A program made the position numbers and the translations under genes. From the NCBI GenBank assembly GCA_022828595.1, contig JAKGHH010000008.1, forward strand, positions 21,320,378 to 21,384,377: 64,000 nt of DNA. The letters are read 5' to 3'. Origin of the DNA: Nelumbo lutea (Eukaryota > Streptophyta > Magnoliopsida > Proteales > Nelumbonaceae). Within the stretch, counting starts at the first letter, position 1. Each line of letters opens with the position of its first letter. Shown in pieces: positions 54,841 through 64,000 of the stretch. The notes under the pieces are model-generated. The model searched no databases. It saw only the letters and a list, made by a program, of their open reading frames with translations, and was not told where the DNA came from.

Positions 54841-54903
54841 CTGCAATGGAGGCTGCCAACCTAGGCCATGAACTATCACCCATCGATCCGTCCAGGTAAG
54901 TAT
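54841..54903 (-). pseudogene. U1: U1 snRNA 5'-half relic (U1-7)
   Basis: ATACTTACCTGGACGG, TGATAGTTCATGGCCTAGG and CAGCCTCCATTGCAG on the minus strand, then homology stops. The upstream promoter is replaced by other DNA and MITE A. Confidence 0.88.
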
Positions 54904-54941
54904 GTTTTACAATGCTTCTTGATGGTTTCGACTAACATAGG

Positions 54942-55018
54942 CTGCATTTGGCAAATAAGAACTTATCTTGTTACAAATAGGACATTTTAACTGTAAAATA
55001 AGATATTTCAAATGCAGG
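54942..55018. mobile_element. MITE family A, copy 4 (short)
   Basis: GCTGCATTTGGCAAATAAG and TATTTCAAATGCAGGC inverted termini, about 77 bases. Confidence 0.7.
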
Positions 55019-55130
55019 CTAAATACTCCATCCTCCTGTGACAAACCTTTTCATTGCACCTCCGTCTTATTTCAGCTGGACGGGGTTATGTGTAACAACC
55101 ACCTGGAAGAGGTGACGTCTGTTTGCTTGA

Positions 55131-55133
<3 letters not shown>

Positions 55134-55167
<34 letters not shown>
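55134..55167. repeat. Poly(A) tract (34 As)
   Basis: Pure A run. No LINE domain is visible just before it. Confidence 0.95.
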
Positions 55168-55170
<3 letters not shown>

Positions 55171-55453
55171 ATTATCAAACACTTCTTGAAACAAATCATC
55201 TAATTTCATCAAATATATGTTTGGAATCGTTGGAGTTTATTGATTAAATGCAAGGTTCAAAAAATCGTTTGAAAAAAGAAGAAACGCAATAATAAACTCA
55301 TCAAATATGTGTTTGGAATAGTAAGAGTTTATTGACTAAACGTTTTGTATTTGATTTATTTGAAAAACCCCCCAAAAAAAACAACGATAAACTAATTAAT
55401 AATTAAAAAAATTAAAATGAAGTTACCCCTAACCATAAAAGCATACATAAACC
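55168..55453. other. Short AT-rich stretch, nothing recognised
   Basis: Contains a diverged direct repeat of ATATGTGTTTGGAAT-GTAAGAGTTTATTGA (55215 and 55305). Confidence 0.45.
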
Positions 55454-55585
55454 GAAATCTACTTTTACAAGTCTACACATAATGGATAAACGGAAATCTA
55501 CTTTTACAAGTCTACACATAATGGATAAACGGAAATCTACTTTTACAAGTCTACACATAATGGATAAACGGAAATCTATTGTACT
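55454..55585. repeat. 39-bp tandem repeat, 3.4 copies
   Basis: Units start at 55454, 55493, 55532 and 55571. The unit is GAAATCTACTTTTACAAGTC followed by TACACATAATGGATAAACG. Thirty-nine is divisible by three, so the minus strand stays open as a 13-residue repeat. Copies are almost identical. Confidence 0.92.
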
Positions 55586-56347
55586 AACAGCAGCGTTTGT
55601 TGAATAAATGCATACCACTTCATAGCCTGCATTATTATTATTGTATTCAAGATCCTTGGCTGCATTAGTATTAGCATTAGCTACATACAAGAACCTTCGG
55701 GAATGTATCTTTTGGGATTTTCCAAATGTTGTCCCTACCCATCTAGACATACAAACATGACTTTCATGACCCATTGCCACACGTTCAAAGCACCTTGGTG
55801 TTGTCTACATTTGCAATCAAAACGCTTCTGATTCAAGAATGTGAACTAGATAACAGGGGATTTGGCAAATCGAAGGAAATAATGGAGACTCTGTTTTCAA
55901 CCAAAAGCTTGGCCAGATTCAAAAACTCACTCATCTGTTGCAACCACCAGTTTTTCACTTTTTTTTTCCCACACAAAGTAGGAATACCAATATCTGCGCA
56001 ATTGGATCTTCTTCTCGAACCCAGCACCATATTTTTTCTCTCCCATGGATGCCTCCCAGGTTCGCACGATGAATATAGACCACCACATAGCCACCGATGA
56101 GATTTCTGATCAAATATCAGGAATTCAGCAATCAGCATGCTTTCCAAATCATCGTCCCCATGGAAGCTAGATACAAGGACCCCTGGCACTAAATAATTGA
56201 TTCAAGAATCAATGGACTCGAACTCAACTCCTTCGAGCTACGATGACCCCTACACGCAACCCCCCAGTTCTTCTCACGCAAACCTGTTGCAGAATCTGAT
56301 GCTTTCATATCTCATTATTACTTAGAATTTAGGAGCTGCATGTCTAC
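55586..56347. other. Unassigned region with opposed open frames
   Basis: 55774-56190 is open on both strands (108 and 118 codons). Neither translation resembles a family I know, and composition does not decide between them. Confidence 0.4.
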
Positions 56348-56708
56348 TGGATGAGGAAAATTATTCAAAATGCCTGTATTCAATTTTCACCATCTTCAAA
56401 GCTATAAAAAAGTGCAGAGCACAAAGAAGTTACAAGAAAAGCATAAAAAAGAGAAATATAAACCCTATCCCTGACATAGCAAACTAGACTAACCAACATC
56501 CCAACAAACTAGACTACATCAGTCATCGGTTGGATGAGGAAAATTATTCAAAATGGCTGTATTCAATTTTCACCATCTTCAAAGCTATAAAAAAGTGCAG
56601 AGAACAAAGAAGTTACAAGAAAAGCATAAAAAAGAGAAATATAGACCCTATCCCTGACACAGCAAACTAGACTAACCAACATCCCAACAAACTAGACTAC
56701 ATCACTCA
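56348..56708. repeat. 182-bp tandem duplication, 2 copies
   Basis: TGGATGAGGAAAATTATTC begins at 56348 and 56530. The copies are nearly identical through ACAAACTAGACTACATCA, so the duplication is recent. Confidence 0.92.
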
Positions 56709-57069
56709 TTAGTAAATTTGGGCTATACGAGATATACATGAACATGAAACCCTAGAGTTAAATGGAATGAACGAGTGAGAAGGGTCACAAAAGGAGAGAA
56801 AAAAAAAACTGAAGGTTAGAATTTGTGCTAGACATATAATCATATGTCACCCTGAGAGTGGAAGAGATACTGCGCTACTGCAGTGCTTCACTTTAATCGC
56901 TTCCTTAGCTCCCGTACAAATCGGGCTTCCTGTTGAAAAAATAAAGGAAGCCCGACAAGCGGAGCTATCGACAGTGACGAAAGTTTCGGACCATCAGATC
57001 CATCAACAGGCCACTAATTCCAACGAGTAAACAGTGTAGAAGGCCGACAAACTTGATCTCGAACAACAA
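56709..57069. other. 3' flank of the PNRC gene with a hairpin
   Basis: TCGGGCTTCCT (56928-56938) and AGGAAGCCCGA (56946-56956) form a perfect 11-bp hairpin. It would be in or just after the 3' UTR of the minus-strand gene. Confidence 0.55.
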
Positions 57070-57648
57070 TCACGACAAGTGGAGACGCAGAAGTCTTCGC
57101 AGATCATTTGTCGCCAAATCGTTGTTCATAGGTGCGCCCTTCTTGGTGAAGAAGGCAGGGAAAGGGAGGGAACTCGGAGGAGGCGAAGAGAAAAAAACCG
57201 AGCCTGCAAACACATCCCCATCTGCTGCCCTCGCGTCTGTGAGATGGATCTGCTTCGGAACCATTTCAGGCTCCGGACCCAAACGATTTGTCGAACATAA
57301 AACCGAATCAACATCGTTTTCCTTTTTTACTTCCTCCACAGCATCATCGACCTTCGGTGGCTTCAACTCCTCCCCACGCTTCAAGATAGTTACTTGGCCC
57401 ATGACAAGAGTTTTAGCCGGAGGCTTCACAACATTCGTTCCGCATCGACCGTTACCGTTCTCCTTCTCGAGAGACCCCGACGGACTGCGCATTCTGCGGC
57501 GGTTCCGCGAAGAATTAGGACTAATGTTAGTGCCAGAGTTAGGGTTAGGGTTTCGGTTTCGGCGATGTCTGATCACAGGCGACGTTAGTGTTTCAAAGGG
57601 GATCCGATCTCTGAGACAATCTTCAGAGCGGAGAACAGCAGTTCCCAT
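57070..57648 (-). CDS. Small PNRC-motif protein (192 aa)
   Basis: The start was set at MGTAVLRSEDCL (57648); an upstream in-frame Met adds 11 hydrophobic residues and fits less well. The protein has an Arg/Asn-rich basic N-terminal third (residues 28-53), VMGQVTILKRGE (82-93), LGPEPEMVPKQI (123-134), VFAGSVFFSSPPPSSLPFP (146-164) then AFF, and a C-terminal DLRRLLRLHLS. The SPxPSSLPxPxFF segment is the proline-rich PNRC-type motif known to bind EVH1-like domains, such as that of decapping factor DCP1. A plant family with this layout exists, from memory; its role is not well known. A role with mRNA decapping is inference. CTTTTTCAG 12 bases before the ATG could be a 5' UTR intron end. The longer open frame on the opposite strand is a shadow. 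Confidence 0.75.
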   Translation of the reverse strand: MGTAVLRSEDCLRDRIPFETLTSPVIRHRRNRNPNPNSGTNISPNSSRNRRRMRSPSGSLEKENGNGRCGTNVVKPPAKTLVMGQVTILKRGEELKPPKVDDAVEEVKKENDVDSVLCSTNRLGPEPEMVPKQIHLTDARAADGDVFAGSVFFSSPPPSSLPFPAFFTKKGAPMNNDLATNDLRRLLRLHLS

Positions 57649-57746
57649 GGCTACCAACAGGCTGAAAAAGAGAATAAACAACGAATCTCTGGTTTCAATT
57701 ATTTTCAGGAGTATACAAACCCTGAAACGACCGACGATCGGGTTTT

Positions 57747-57908
57747 ATGGAGAGTAAAGGCGGTCGTCGCGCAAACGTACAATATAGGTTTTCTTCTTGT
57801 TGGATTGGAATTTCTAATCTAGAGCCTACATCTTGTCCAGAGCCATTAACCGACATAGAAGATTCTAAAACAACGGTTCTTAAGAATGAAGCAACAAACC
57901 TAATTTGA
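57747..57908 (+). CDS. Short open frame divergent from the PNRC gene
   Basis: MESKGGRRANVQYRFSSCWI... runs 53 codons to a TGA. It starts about 100 bases from the PNRC ATG, in the opposite direction. It could be a first exon, a uORF or chance. No family recognised. Confidence 0.2.
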   Translation: MESKGGRRANVQYRFSSCWIGISNLEPTSCPEPLTDIEDSKTTVLKNEATNLI

Positions 57909-58689
57909 ATCATTATATAAGCCGAAATTTCTTAGGCGATAAAATATGATATGGAAAGAGTTAAATAAAAATAAAATAATATTAAAAAGTTAGAAAAACC
58001 ACCTAGAAAACTGGTTTTCGTGAATCGTGAATACCGTTTATATGACGTGGAACCAAAAACGCCAGTGGCTGAATTATCCACGGGAGGGCATTTTAGTCAT
58101 TTGAGGTAAAAATGAGAATGTAAATTTGGTCGAAAAAGAAGGGCAGTTCAGGGAAAGAGAAATCGTGGAATCTCGTGAATAGAAAACAGCTGGCATTTGA
58201 CCGCTTGACACGCTTCTAGAGCGGGCTGGTGTGACGTAGACGTCGACGTGACACGTCTTCCAATCAATCGGTTTGTCTTGGGTGTTTCAGGAATTCTTGA
58301 TCTTTTCAACTGGGTATCAAAGATCGCTTTCGACGTGGCTCCAGCCCAGGAGGCCCGCGGCCATCGGGCGGGACAGAATCAGAGCGGCCAGCGGTTCAGC
58401 GCCAAGAATCAGGTCAGAATTGGAGGGCAAGGACCGAGCCGCAAGTCTTATTCATGATCGCCCTCCTTTTTCTCCCAGTGGGTATGTTATACGGAAGAAC
58501 CTCTTTCTTTCTCTTTCACGTCACTGTAGAAATTCCATCCCCAAGGAAAAAACAGGACCGAACCCTGTTGGCCAGTCCCGTTGGACCGATGACACGGTGA
58601 TGTGTTCATGATTCTGGTCCGAATTTATCTTTCCATTATTTTACCAAAAAAAAATTTTGTTTCGGTCAACAATCTTTCAACACAGATGG
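57909..58689. other. Possible promoter and GC-rich unassigned segment
   Basis: 58231-58260 carries four ACGT cores. 58320-58450 is GC-rich and open in two plus frames (about 70 and 112 codons), without family resemblance. Confidence 0.45.
58231..58260. promoter_or_regulatory. Cluster of four ACGT cores
   Basis: ACGT occurs at 58234, 58240, 58246 and 58253, giving overlapping TGACGT, GACGTC and GACGTG motifs. These are the cores bound by plant bZIP factors. TGACGTGG at 58040 and GACGTGG at 58330 lie nearby. Confidence 0.5.
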
Positions 58690-58930
58690 TTGAACCAACG
58701 TTTTAAAAATCAACCCGGAACAGGAACCGTTCTAATTACCAGTTTCGGGTTGATGGTTTGACAAATTGATGGTCTATTCCAACTTAAAAATTAAGATAAA
58801 AAATAGTCAAAACCGTTGAATGGATCAACAATCCGACCACCCCGGTCAACAAGTATTGGTCAAATCAATAGTTTTTGGCCAAGGACTCGATTAAACAGAA
58901 CTAGTTGCTTGGATGGTTCTTAGGCCGAAC
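58690..58930. mobile_element. MITE family C, copy 6
   Basis: CAACGTTTTAAAAATCAACC at the left; CCGTTGAATGGATCAAC and GGTCAACAAGTATTGG inside; the right end is degraded. Confidence 0.6.
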
Positions 58931-60066
58931 GGTATGACTAGACTCTAGATCTATTTCCTACCCATGACAATTTTGCCCACACCTACCCACAAAACACTAC
59001 CCCCGTGCATTGGGAACATCTCCCCATGTTCTTTTATCAAATTTATGTGGCATCTATGAAAATATTATTTTAGTGATACTCATACTCCAGGTGGGTAAGT
59101 AACTTTCCCACTTGGGGGGAAAGTTGTTAATACTTAGATATGATAAAATTGTCCCTTTTAATAATGGTTTTTATAATTAAAATGGTAATTTTCTTATTTA
59201 CCTAAGAAATAAAAGAACAAAGATAAATGCACTTATTCGGGTAAATATTTCCTAGGAAACACTTACCTAGGTAAAAAACATCCCGAAAAGTAAATAGGGC
59301 CTTGGGATGGCAATTTCTACCCTACCCCGATGGGTACCGACTCCTACCTTCCCTGATGGGGTGGGCTTTTTTGCTTGAACGACAAGTTTTTGGATTCTAC
59401 AACCTATACGGGTACAGGTAGGGCATAGTATTAGGCAAAACCTGACCTGCCCCAACCCACATATTGTTGGAAAGCATATAAACTTTATTTACTAGGTCTT
59501 GTATTTAATAATATTTTGAATTTTACATGAAGGATGATTGGTAGTTTATGTATCTTTTATATGCCTTAATCAAATAATTGGAAATTTTCATGGGTATTTG
59601 TGTTACTTTATTTATTTATTGCTTATACATGACAATAAATAACAAGAAATTAGATGTAGGTTATAAACCCAACTTACCCTTGCCCTTGAATGTCGGGAGG
59701 GTTTGGATTCTCAAAATCCAACCCACTACGGGTTTTGGAGTAGGTCTAGGTTGGGAGGTTTAAGGACACAGGTAGGGTCTAGAATTTACAAAACCTTTCC
59801 CGAACCCACCCTATTGCCAATTTACAATCCCTAATGGGGCCTAAGATCCAAGTCTCATAAAAGGCCCATTTGTTTTTAGGGAAATAGGAGGGGGAAAGTT
59901 GGTGAGCAGGCCCTTGATCAACTTTCTTGTGTTCTTTTTTTGATAAGTTGTGGATCCCACAATAAAGTTATTTTCCCTAGGTAAGCTCTACCCATCTATC
60001 ATGTGAGTAAGGGAAAATTTACAAAACATAAAATGGGACACATTTTCTCATTCTAACAATGGTTTT
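58931..60066. other. Intergenic with one interspersed element
   Basis: A scrap of the 2829 foldback family lies at about 58997-59030. 59305-59830 has ends GGGATGGCAATTTCTACCC and ACCCTATTGCCAATTTACAATCCC and GGGTACCGAC-like words, and looks like a non-autonomous element. Confidence 0.5.
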
Positions 60067-60958
60067 TGATGAAGGAAGATTTGGCCCGACCTCTTTATTA
60101 CGAGACACATGGCAGAAACGACAGCTCGGCAAAAGGGGTCAAGCCTAGGCGGGAACAAGGGCACATTTCGCCGAACTAACCTACCTTGTAACAGCTCGGG
60201 ATGGACTTCGCCGAACTGACCACCTTGTAACAGCTCGGGGTAGACTCCGCCAAATTGTCGCCTTGTAACAGCTTGGGATAGACTTCGCCGAACTGACCTT
60301 GTAACAGCTCGGGGTAGATTTCGCCGAACTGACCCACCTTGTAACAGCTCGGGGTAGACTTCGCCGAACTGCCACCTTGTAACAGCTCGGGACACACTTC
60401 GCCGAACTGACCCACCTTGTAACAGCTCGGGATACCTCCGAGCTCAAGACCGCCTTGCTCAGCACTTCGCATCATCTTCTAGGCACCAAAGCCAAACAAG
60501 TCGTACCATGCCTGGCACCAGGGAAGTCCATGCCCGAGGGCGCCACGCCTGACTGACTTGGGATCTGACGTTTTGGCAGCAGCACTCTAAACGGCCACCT
60601 GCCACTGCCATTGACGCCGCCATCTCCAGTTAGACGGTTAGGCAGTGACGGTTCTGTCTCAGCAGAAGGGATGACGGCCGAGTTGACAAGCACAAGGGTA
60701 ATCATACCCGATCTGACAAGGGCCTCGGGACGAGTACGCGAAGCGACTATAAGAGCCCCCTGCCCCCCGACAACGGAGGTATGCAAACTTTGCGCTATCT
60801 GGTATTACCTTGCTTTTGAAAGATTCTAACTTGAGATTCGGAGCCTCTACACCGGGTTCCCCCCGGAGCTTTCCCATCTCTCCCGTTTCAGGATCCCTGC
60901 TACCCCGTTCGAAAGCAAGGCAGCGGACAGCTAAGACTAGCCGGATCGCGCTCCATCA
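60067..60958 (+). repeat. 5' LTR (about 892 bp)
   Basis: TGATGAAGGAAGATTTGG at the start, CCATCA at the end, two bases before the primer binding site. TATA box CTATAAGA at 60747-60754. The start was set by similarity to the LTR at 1105. Confidence 0.8.
60184..60452. repeat. Tandem repeat in the LTR, seven ~38-bp units
   Basis: CCTTGTAACAGCTCGGG starts units at 60184, 60223, 60261, 60297, 60337, 60375 and 60414 (36-40 apart). Each has TTCGCCGAACTGACC or a variant. Open frames here in all phases are by-products. Confidence 0.92.
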
Positions 60959-60960
60959 AT

Positions 60961-60978
60961 TGGCGCCGTTTGTGGGAA
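60961..60978 (+). other. Primer binding site
   Basis: TGGCGCCGTTTGTGGGAA, two bases after the LTR end. The TGGCGCCGTT start is common to Tat and Athila elements. Confidence 0.85.
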
Positions 60979-61043
60979 AATGCTTCAAAAAGCCTCCCTC
61001 CAAACTTCGATACCCCCTTTCTTCTTCAAAAATCCCAACACTC

Positions 61044-64000
61044 ATGGCCTCATCCAGCAACACCGGACGCGACACGGAGACAAACGCCACCGGGGAGCAA
61101 CTTCAAGTCCCCGTAGTGTGCGTCGGACAGTTCACCATCCCCCTTTTGGCGGATGGGATCCCCATCCTGAACACGCCACAAGCAGTGGCACCCGTAAACC
61201 GTCCTACCACAAACGTCCCCTTTCCTCTCCCCATTGAGACAATTTCACTGAACCAACTGCCGTCCCCCTGGCAGCTAGCCAAGACCGGTTGGAGGACCTG
61301 GTACAGTGCATGCGGGCAATGCAAGCCCAAATGCAACAGTTCTAGCAACACCAGCTTCACCAGCACCAAGTGTTGCACAACATCTCCCAGTATCACTACC
61401 AACAGCAGTTCCCCCAACTGCCACTGAACCAACCACTACTTCCACCTCGCCACCCCGCTCCGAGGCCGGTCAAGGCCTCCCCGCAGGATGGGCGCCCCCG
61501 CCAGGCGAAGGCCTCCCGGCTCCAAAACCACCCCAACAGCTAGGCCTCGTCCCCAGGCCGAAGAGAGAGAAATGTCATCCCCGCCTCACAACCCGCGGGT
61601 GGGTCGGGAACCTCGCCCGCGAGGTCGGCACCCCGGCACTCCAAGCCCGAGCTCCCGCTCACCGAAAATCAATACCGCTCCATCAATTCAGCGCCCTGGC
61701 GGCGGACTACCAGCACTCCGAGCCCATCGAGCTCGGTAACACGAAGGCCAGCAGCGCCAGCACAAGGCCCGCTCAACGGCGAAGGCGCCGGCGAAGCCGC
61801 CAGACCGCCACCCGCACCTTGTCGGAAGTCAGAGGCAAAGCCACGAGCTCGGACGAGGTAGGGGCTACCCCGGCTCTCTCCGTTCCTTTCCCCCTCGCAT
61901 CGGAACTCCTAGCGGTCCCCTTACCCAGAGACTTCAAACTCCCACCTCTGGACAAGTACGACGGGTCCTTCGACCCCAACGACCACGGTGATGCCTTTCA
62001 GTCGCAAATGCACCTCGCCAGGGCTAGCGAATCGTGCATGTGCGTGGCCTTTACCACCACCCTCATGGGGGTAGCCCGCACTTGGTACAGGAACCTGGCC
62101 CCCGGGTCGATAAAGTGTTGGGCCCAGTTCGTGCAAGTCTTCACCACACACTTCGTCACCAGCCGACGGTGCCCCAGAACAGAGGAAAGCATCTTCGGAG
62201 TGGTCCAAAGAGAAGGAGAGTCTATTCGGGGCTACATCAAGCGGTTCAACGAGGCATGCTTGCAAATACCACGGTTGGACCCCGCAGTGCAGCTCGCGGC
62301 GGCCAAAAGAGGGGTGACGCACAAAGAGTTCAAATGGCACATGGTGGCCAACCAGCCCGCGACCGTGGCCGAATTCCTCAAACTCGCGGATAAGTTCATG
62401 AGGACTGAGGAAGAGATCAACCAGCGAACCGAAGGCGGGAACGAGAAAAGAAAGAGAGAAGGCGAGCTCTCCAACCCGGTGAGTAGAAAAAATCTGACCC
62501 GGGAGCCGAAGCCGAACGATTCCTTCCGGGCCCCCTTAGCAGTTCGGACGGACTACACGCCGTTGAACACGAGGCGGACAGAGATCTTAATGACGATCAA
62601 AGACGCTCCGTACGTTAAGTGGCCACCTAGCCTGAAGGGAAATCCGAACGATAGAAACAAGAATTTGTATTGTACTTTCCATAGAGACCATGGTCATAGC
62701 ACCAAACAGTGTAATAACCTCCGGGACGAGATAGAGGGACTCATCCGTCGCGGATACTTGAGAAATTTTGTACAGCACAACAATAACAATAAAGCAGGTC
62801 GGCAAGGGGAGCAAGAAAAGGATGCACCCAAGTCTAGCAACAGACCTGCCGAACCGTTGCAGAAGCAGCCTCCGGAAGAGAGGCCAGTTCGGGGAACCAT
62901 CCATGTAATAGTGGGAGGAGCCCGGACTTCAATTCGCGAGGTGGCCCTCGAAGAAAGGAACCCCCCAAAGAGGCCAAAGACCGAAGAGCCAATCTTTTTC
63001 ACGGAGGACGACGCGCGAGGAGTCCACTACCCCCATGATGACGCGCTTGTCATTAAGCTAAGGATCAGCGATTTCGAGGTCAGGCGCGTACCCGTAGATT
63101 CGGGCAGCTCAGCGGACATCCTCTTCAAATCGGCATTTGACCAGCTGCAGTTAAAGAGGAGCGAGCTGAAGCCCGTGAACACTCCCCTGGTAGGTTTCAG
63201 CGGAGAGGAAGTTAGGCCCATCGGGAAAATAACTGTCCCTGTGGAAGTCGGCACATGGCCTTGTGCGGTCAGACTCAACCATGATTTCCTGGTAGTCGCG
63301 ACCCCCTCCCCATACAATACCATAATAGGGCGGCCGATCACGCATGTCCTACGGGCGGCGGTCTCCACCTACTATTTGGCCATGAAGTTCCCAACGGACT
63401 TCGGTATAGGGGTAGCGCGGGGCGACCAGCTCGAGTCCCGCAAGTGCTACGTTGCCGCCCTAAAGGGAAAAACCAAGGCGGCCGACGACCTCGAGCTGGA
63501 GCGGCCGGCGGAGCAAGGTGAGGAGCGAGCTTCGCCCACGGAGGAAACATTCGCAATCCAGACTTCAGCTACGGACCCAGCTCGCACACTAAGCATCGGA
63601 GCTTCCATCGAAGACCCCCTACGAGCCGAACTGGTGAGTTTTTTACTTCAAAATTTAGATATTTTTGCCTGGTCCGCGGCCGACATGCCCGGCATTAGCC
63701 CCGGACTGATAACTCACAAACTTAATACTGACCATGTAGTCAGACCCGTTAGACATAAGAAACACAACTTAGCCCCAGAACGCTGGAGAGCGGTCGACGA
63801 GGAGGTTGAGAAGCTCCTCGCAGCAAACTTCATAAGGGAAGTCCACTACCCGAGCTGGGTGGCCAACCCGGTGTTGGTAAAAAAGGCAAGCGGCAAGTGG
63901 CGCATGTGCGTCGACTATACCGACCTGAACCGAGCTTGCCCGAAAGATTGCTTCCCCCTCCCCAAAATTGACCGCCTAGTGGACGCGACCTCGGGAAACG
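61044..64000 (+). CDS. Gag-protease-reverse transcriptase polyprotein, partial, 5' frameshifted
   Basis: ATG at 61044 (MASSSNTGRDTETN). The N-terminal gag is broken: a frameshift near 61280, a TAG near 61343 and a frameshift near 61690. From about 61690 to 64000 one frame is fully open. It holds LDKYDGSFDP, the gag core ARTWYRNLAPGSIKCW and IRGYIKRFNEAC, a C-x2-H-x4-H-x4-C-like knuckle (YCTFHRDHGHSTKQC), the protease VDSGSSADILF with YNTIIGRP, and RT beginning LAPERWRAVDEEVEKLLAA, WVANPVLVKKASGKWRMCVD, FPLPKIDRL. The window ends before the catalytic YxDD box. The open 3' part suggests fairly recent activity, but the element as read could not make intact Gag. Confidence 0.88.

Larger units (their letters stand above)
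60067..64000 (+). mobile_element. Tat-lineage Ty3-gypsy retrotransposon, 5' part
   Basis: LTR (60067-60958), primer binding site, gag, protease and the start of reverse transcriptase in order; the rest is beyond the window. The domain sequences (YNTIIGRP, STYYLAMKFPTDFG, WRMCVDYTDLNRACPKD) are typical of the Tat branch in plants. DNA is much GC-richer than the surroundings. Confidence 0.92.

Noticed and set aside
12000..55000. U4 and U6 snRNA genes and tRNA genes
   Set aside because: I looked for U6 (GGAACGATACAGAG), U4 (TTTGCGC...GGGGCAATGACG) and tRNA B-box words on both strands and saw none. A covariance search would be more reliable.
57053..57757. 234-codon plus-strand open frame, the longest closed frame in the window
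   Set aside because: It is antisense to the PNRC-motif gene, whose translation has recognisable conserved motifs. The plus frame has none.
60048..60475. Overlapping 94-115 codon minus-strand frames with repeated PSCYKVG-like units
   Set aside because: They are translations of the LTR tandem repeats in each phase. No start context or transcript evidence.

Overview
The window is nuclear DNA of a flowering plant, probably a eudicot or magnoliid; the species cannot be named from sequence alone. The evidence is plant-type small nuclear RNA (snRNA) promoters (TCCCACATCG upstream element plus TATA), a CYP71-clan cytochrome P450, plant Ty3-gypsy, L1 and TRIM retroelements, a mitochondrial atp1 fragment with plant-type sequence, many AT-rich MITEs, and a small plant-type gene with a PNRC motif. 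Coding density is very low, and most long open frames are shadows of repeats.

Layout. 1-1827 is the 3' end of a deleted Tat-like Ty3-gypsy element: a gag scrap, a 32-33 bp minisatellite, a purine tract and a 3' LTR. 1996-5657 (minus) is a broken CYP71-type P450 whose intron is filled by foldback elements. 5660-12000 is AT-rich intergenic sequence with MITEs. From about 12.0 to 55.0 kb lies the main feature: a mixed array of spliceosomal snRNA loci. I find six U2, seven U1 and four U5 copies, mostly on the minus strand, mixed with 3' fragments of a cytosolic ribosomal protein eS8 (RPS8) gene and other co-duplicated segments. Best-preserved copies are U2 at 25259-25452 and 12038-12231, U1 at 30669-30830 and 23556-23715, and U5 at 22429-22560. 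Each keeps an upstream element and TATA box with the spacing of plant Pol II snRNA genes. The rest are variants, truncations or relics, so the array looks like birth-and-death evolution by segmental duplication. No U4 or U6 was found.

The array has been opened up by insertions: a TRIM in an eS8 3' flank (28884-29769, 5-bp target duplication), a minus-strand LTR element with two 753-bp LTRs (30981-33890), an L1 fragment joined to mitochondrial atp1 DNA (16378-17110), an L1 3' end (49686-50386), and several MITE families.

55.0-60.0 kb holds short tandem duplications and one credible protein gene, a 192-residue PNRC-motif protein on the minus strand (57070-57648), with a cluster of four ACGT cores about 0.6 kb upstream. 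From 60067 to the window edge is the 5' part of a Tat-lineage Ty3-gypsy element: LTR with seven ~38-bp repeats, primer binding site, gag, protease and the start of reverse transcriptase. Its LTR start and end resemble those of the element at 1-1827, so the two belong to related families.
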